From: Viscum album
Lineage: Eukaryota > Streptophyta > Magnoliopsida > Santalales > Viscaceae
Assembly (NCBI GenBank): GCA_963277665.1
Contig: OY728122.1
Coordinates: 1,548,406,868-1,548,470,867, forward strand
Length of the DNA: 64,000 bases
Direction: 5' to 3'
Of this stretch, positions 60,995 through 64,000 are shown in pieces. A model generated the notes under the pieces. It saw only the letters and a program-made list of their open reading frames with translations, did not search any database and was not told where the DNA came from. The position numbers and the translations under genes are program-made. Every line of letters starts with the position of its first letter. The stretch's first letter is position 1.

Positions 60995-62975
60995 TGAAGA
61001 ACCTTTTTGAATAATTTTTTTAACAATTTTATTTTATTTTTTGACTACTAACAATTTTTGTAAAAATGTTTCTATTTTTCTAGAATCAAACCCTATTCAT
61101 TCATAATGAGCTCTGTAATAATGATGAAAATTTCTGAATGTTTATAACCAAACATAAAGGTGGGGAAATGTTTTTTAAACAAATTTTCTTTCAGGATTCA
61201 TATAATCAGACTCAGTAGCATTAGATTCATGTCATCATATAAATGAACATCAGAATCAGATCATTGGATCCATAAGAAGACAAGGATGAAAGTTTTGTTT
61301 TCAAAAAGAATTCCCTTTCCAGAATCAGATAAATAAATAATTTGATGAGTTAGAAAGACCAAATATACTAAGTGAATATGTATTATTATTTCTAAGGAGA
61401 TTTTAAGGAATATAATATAGAATTTTGTTATATGGTTTGATTAATTTTTCTATAAAATCAAATGATGATTTTTTGATCATAGTGTTCTCAAATATAATGA
61501 AAACTATCTTGATAAAATATATTGTGGAAGTGAAGGAATTGTAATGATTGTATCCATTCTAGAAATAAATATTATGTTTCCCAATAATTAATAGATGATG
61601 ATTTTTCAAACTATCAATTTTTTTAGTGGATATATCCTTAGATACACATGATATTAATAAGGAATCCATTGAAATTGGTATTCAATCATTATGAGATATC
61701 CATCAATGGAAAAAACATCAACAAGTAAGAATAATTGGGATGTTTGATTAATATAAAAGTTATTGTATAGATATTCCATAATAATGGGAATTTCATCATT
61801 ATTATAATTCTATCATTATGGGGATTTCATTACACTCAGATGATAATGAAATAGATTCTACTGATATGATAATTAAAAATAATTTTGATGACTCTAGGAA
61901 GGAAACTGATGTTGAGAATAAAAAATATTTTTAATGTGTTGATTATGATGATGACTAAAAATAAGATTCTATATGTTTTGTGAAGATTTGAAGAGGTAAA
62001 TTAAGAAATTTAATTTGTTTAAATCATGGTGAAACATAATGATGATTAATTAAGACAATGGTGAATATTAAATAGAAGATATTTTTTTTACTTTTTAAAT
62101 TTGAGGAAGCTGAATTTTTTTTCAAGTTTCCTACATCAATTATTTAAGTCATCTACAAAATGTTTCACTGATCATTATAAAATTTTCATCTTTAAAGGAA
62201 TTGGAAATGAAGAAAACAGAGTAAATCGAGTGAATTTTATTTCCGGGAAAATATACCATCAGGAAGATCAAGAGACTGAATGTTTTTTTACCGATTTGAG
62301 AAATATCAATTTAAGTTTATCAGAATGAGAATGGTCATACATTGCATTGAGAAATGTTTTATTTTTGTAGATTTATAATTGTATCATTGTATTTAATCCA
62401 TCATATTGAGAGAATTATATCCAGACTCATTTTATTGAGATAACTTAATCCAGACTCATTATATTTAGAAAATAATATCCAAACTCCTCATATGAAGAGA
62501 ATCAAATCAAATCTCATCATTTGAAAAAACCATCATTAATAAAATTAGAATAAGGATTCTGACAGGAAATTTTTTGTGTAGTTTAAAAAAAATTATTTTT
62601 TATTTTTTTGGAAAAATTTTGTTATAATAAATTATTATAGACTAAAAAGAGTTAGTATAATCTTTTCTATCGGGAGATAGGTGGTTTTAATGGTTGTTAG
62701 CATAGGTTTTATACACTTCATCATAATATTTGATTTTCATAGACCCATGATAGTGCCAATGGGAAGTATGTGGGTTCCAAATTTGAGTAATAAACTTAGA
62801 AATATTTTTGGATTTACATGCTTTACTACTTTTTCATACATGATTATTTACTAAAAGTTGATACGGAAATAAATCTTCATAGGATGAAGGAGTCACGATT
62901 CTAAATGTTTTGAAACTTATGAAATGTGAACAACTGATTAACCCCCCCCCCCCCCAACTCAATTAATATATGGTC
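60995..62975 (+). repeat. 3' LTR (and leader-like sequence) of the third copia element
   Basis: It starts tgaagaacctttttgaataa right after the polypurine tract. Counterparts of the 5' landmarks include tgtttctatttttctagaat, aggaagatcaagagactgaa, catattgagagaattatatc, tttcatagacccatgatagt, ttcatacatgattatttact and gaaatgtgaacaactgatta. The order is the same as in the 5' copy. The continued similarity past 62975 into a gag start is described separately. Confidence 0.72.
62942..62956. repeat. (C)15 homopolymer
   Basis: Fifteen uninterrupted C residues at the place where the first copy of the repeat has ccacctccccacc (about 55360). It is an expansion of an already C-rich spot in an AT-rich region. 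Confidence 0.95.
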
Positions 62976-63180
62976 ATTTGGAATATAAATTAGTAATATA
63001 GTAAATTTTCCCTTGTTGAATCCTTATATTTGATATTATAAATTCATTCAATATTATAGAAATTACTACATTTGATGGAATACATTATTACAAATGAAAA
63101 TATAAGATGATTCTATATCTCCATTCTCTTTGACTTGATGTAGTTGATGTCACTACTATTGATTATCTGTAGAGACTCGG
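62976..63180 (+). pseudogene. Second gag-start fragment beyond the 3' LTR
   Basis: After the 3' LTR the similarity to the 5' side does not stop. Phrases such as attcattcaatattatagaa, then tttgatggaatacattatta and ttgacttgatgtagttgatg correspond to ttcagtcaatatttgagtaa, tttgatgggaaaaatataga and ttggccttgatgtgtgtgtt of the gag start at 55.45-55.58 kb. Translation includes FNIIEITTFDG, the counterpart of NI-x-VIDIFDG. Similarity ends near 63180. The LTR is thus followed by another element's beginning, as in a tandem array. Confidence 0.6.
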
Positions 63181-63368
63181 GCTTGATGTAGAGTTAAATT
63201 ACATTACATTTTCTGAATACATAATACATAGCAAAAATAGACACCCATGAACCGTAATAGTTTAGTTTCTTTGGATACATGGAACATAATATTCTAATCA
63301 TGGTGAATAACCTTCAACAAATATCATAAATATCTTCTCCTTTTATTCTTACATAAAAACATTCATTA
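63181..63368. other. Short spacer between copia gag fragment and chromovirus LTR edge
   Basis: About 190 bp of AT-rich DNA. Nothing recognised. Confidence 0.5.
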
Positions 63369-64000
63369 TGTCCTAGGGAAAAGAAGTCATAGAATGGGTG
63401 AGCTCGAATGCTTAGTAAGGGTAAACATGGATAATATAAAATAATCAATAAATATTTTAACGTAAAAACATGAACATAAAATATAATCATAAAAATCAGG
63501 AGAAATGACATAAAACATGCCAATATATAATGCATGGATCATAAAAGACCATTAATCCTAATAAAAAATAGCGTTGAAATAAAACATGGAGTTGTGTAAA
63601 ACCATTAAGCACAAAATATGATTTCCATAATAGCCAAGGAATTGCTTCCAAGACCATTATAGTGGACGAATTCCATTATTGAACTGGATTTACATGTCAT
63701 TCCAACCAAGTATTATTAAACCATATTTATTTGTTATTCTAGAAATGTATATCTTATGAGATATAAATCATTACCCAATTCATTTGAGTGATAAATAGTT
63801 CCTACCCTTCTCATAAAGAAGTATTTTTTTTGTTTGCCAAAAAATAAACATAAATCAATAATCATAACTCAATGAATAAAATGGGTTTCATAAAAATCAT
63901 CCCATCATAACATAATCAATATATAATAAATGTATAACATTTCATCATAAGAAAAGTGAAAACCTATAAATAATAGAGACATTATACATGAAATATAATC
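63369..64000 (-). repeat. Edge of a third chromovirus LTR copy (truncated by window end)
   Basis: The phrase tgtcctagggaaaagaag followed by gaatgggtgagctcgaatgc and ttagtaagggtaaaca matches the left edges of the LTRs at 36872 (tatcctagggaaaggaaa, gaaatgggtgatatacaatt) and 42786. In minus-strand terms this is the 3' end of an LTR. Whether it is a solo LTR or part of an element continuing beyond 64 kb cannot be seen. Confidence 0.65.

Larger units (their letters stand above)
53298..63180 (+). mobile_element. Decayed Ty1/copia retrotransposon with LTR-plus-gag direct repeats
   Basis: Plus-strand modules occur in copia order: gag (55.44-56.4 kb), a protease-region block (57.56 kb), integrase (58.08-58.76 kb), RT (59.0-59.8 kb) and RNase H (60.19-60.48 kb). 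Direct repeats begin near 53298 and 60995 and remain alignable, with indels, up to about 55570 and 63180. The repeated unit therefore includes the LTR, the leader and the first part of gag. A polypurine tract precedes the second copy. Stops and frameshifts are dense. The lineage within copia is uncertain, since the integrase-RT linker and RT start fit several plant lineages. Confidence 0.8.

Overview
The window looks like repetitive heterochromatin from a land plant with a very A+T-rich genome. No host gene, tRNA, rRNA or CRISPR array is supportable. What can be read is a series of decayed LTR retrotransposons of plant-type lineages: Sirevirus-like and other Ty1/copia, Athila/Tat-like Ty3/gypsy, and Tekay/Del-like chromovirus. 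Nearly every reading frame is broken by stops and frameshifts. CG dinucleotides are scarce while TG, CA, TA and AT are abundant, as expected after long mutation of methylated repeats. Species cannot be named from this; an unusually AT-rich plant lineage is an inference.

Layout. 1-4.25 kb: unrecognised AT-rich DNA. 4.26-9.1 kb: plus-strand Sirevirus-like copia relic (gag, integrase, RT, RNase H), with a possible polypurine tract near 10.48 kb. 10.5-20.0 kb: mostly unrecognised, with a less AT-rich island at 14.5-15.76 kb and an inverted repeat at 13.75/13.95 kb. 20.05-22.57 kb: minus-strand Athila/Tat-like gypsy relic (gag core, gag-protease junction, end of RT). 23.038-35.726 kb: minus-strand Sirevirus-like element with complete architecture: two LTRs of about 1.86 kb, initiator-Met-type primer binding site, gag, integrase, RT, RNase H, a long post-pol ORF, several polypurine tracts and a near-matching 5-bp target duplication. 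36.872-45.423 kb: minus-strand Tekay/Del-like gypsy with two LTRs of about 2.7 kb and an internally deleted gag-pol. 45.4-53.3 kb: unrecognised. 53.3-63.2 kb: plus-strand copia whose flanking direct repeats run from the LTR into the start of gag, so it was once part of a tandem or composite. 63.369 kb to the end: the edge of a third copy of the chromovirus LTR.

The genes do not form a host pathway. They are the capsid (gag), protease, integrase and reverse transcriptase/RNase H modules of retrotransposons, all apparently dead. The most unusual part is the accessory post-pol ORF region of the 23-35.7 kb element (about 28.27-25.3 kb). It holds a plant-retroelement-type domain, a 26-unit Asp codon run, an acidic stretch and a Pro/Ala-rich stretch. 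It is bordered by a 12-13 bp minisatellite, and a separate 15 bp minisatellite lies in both LTRs. All domain calls are by-eye translation and comparison with remembered family patterns; no search was run.
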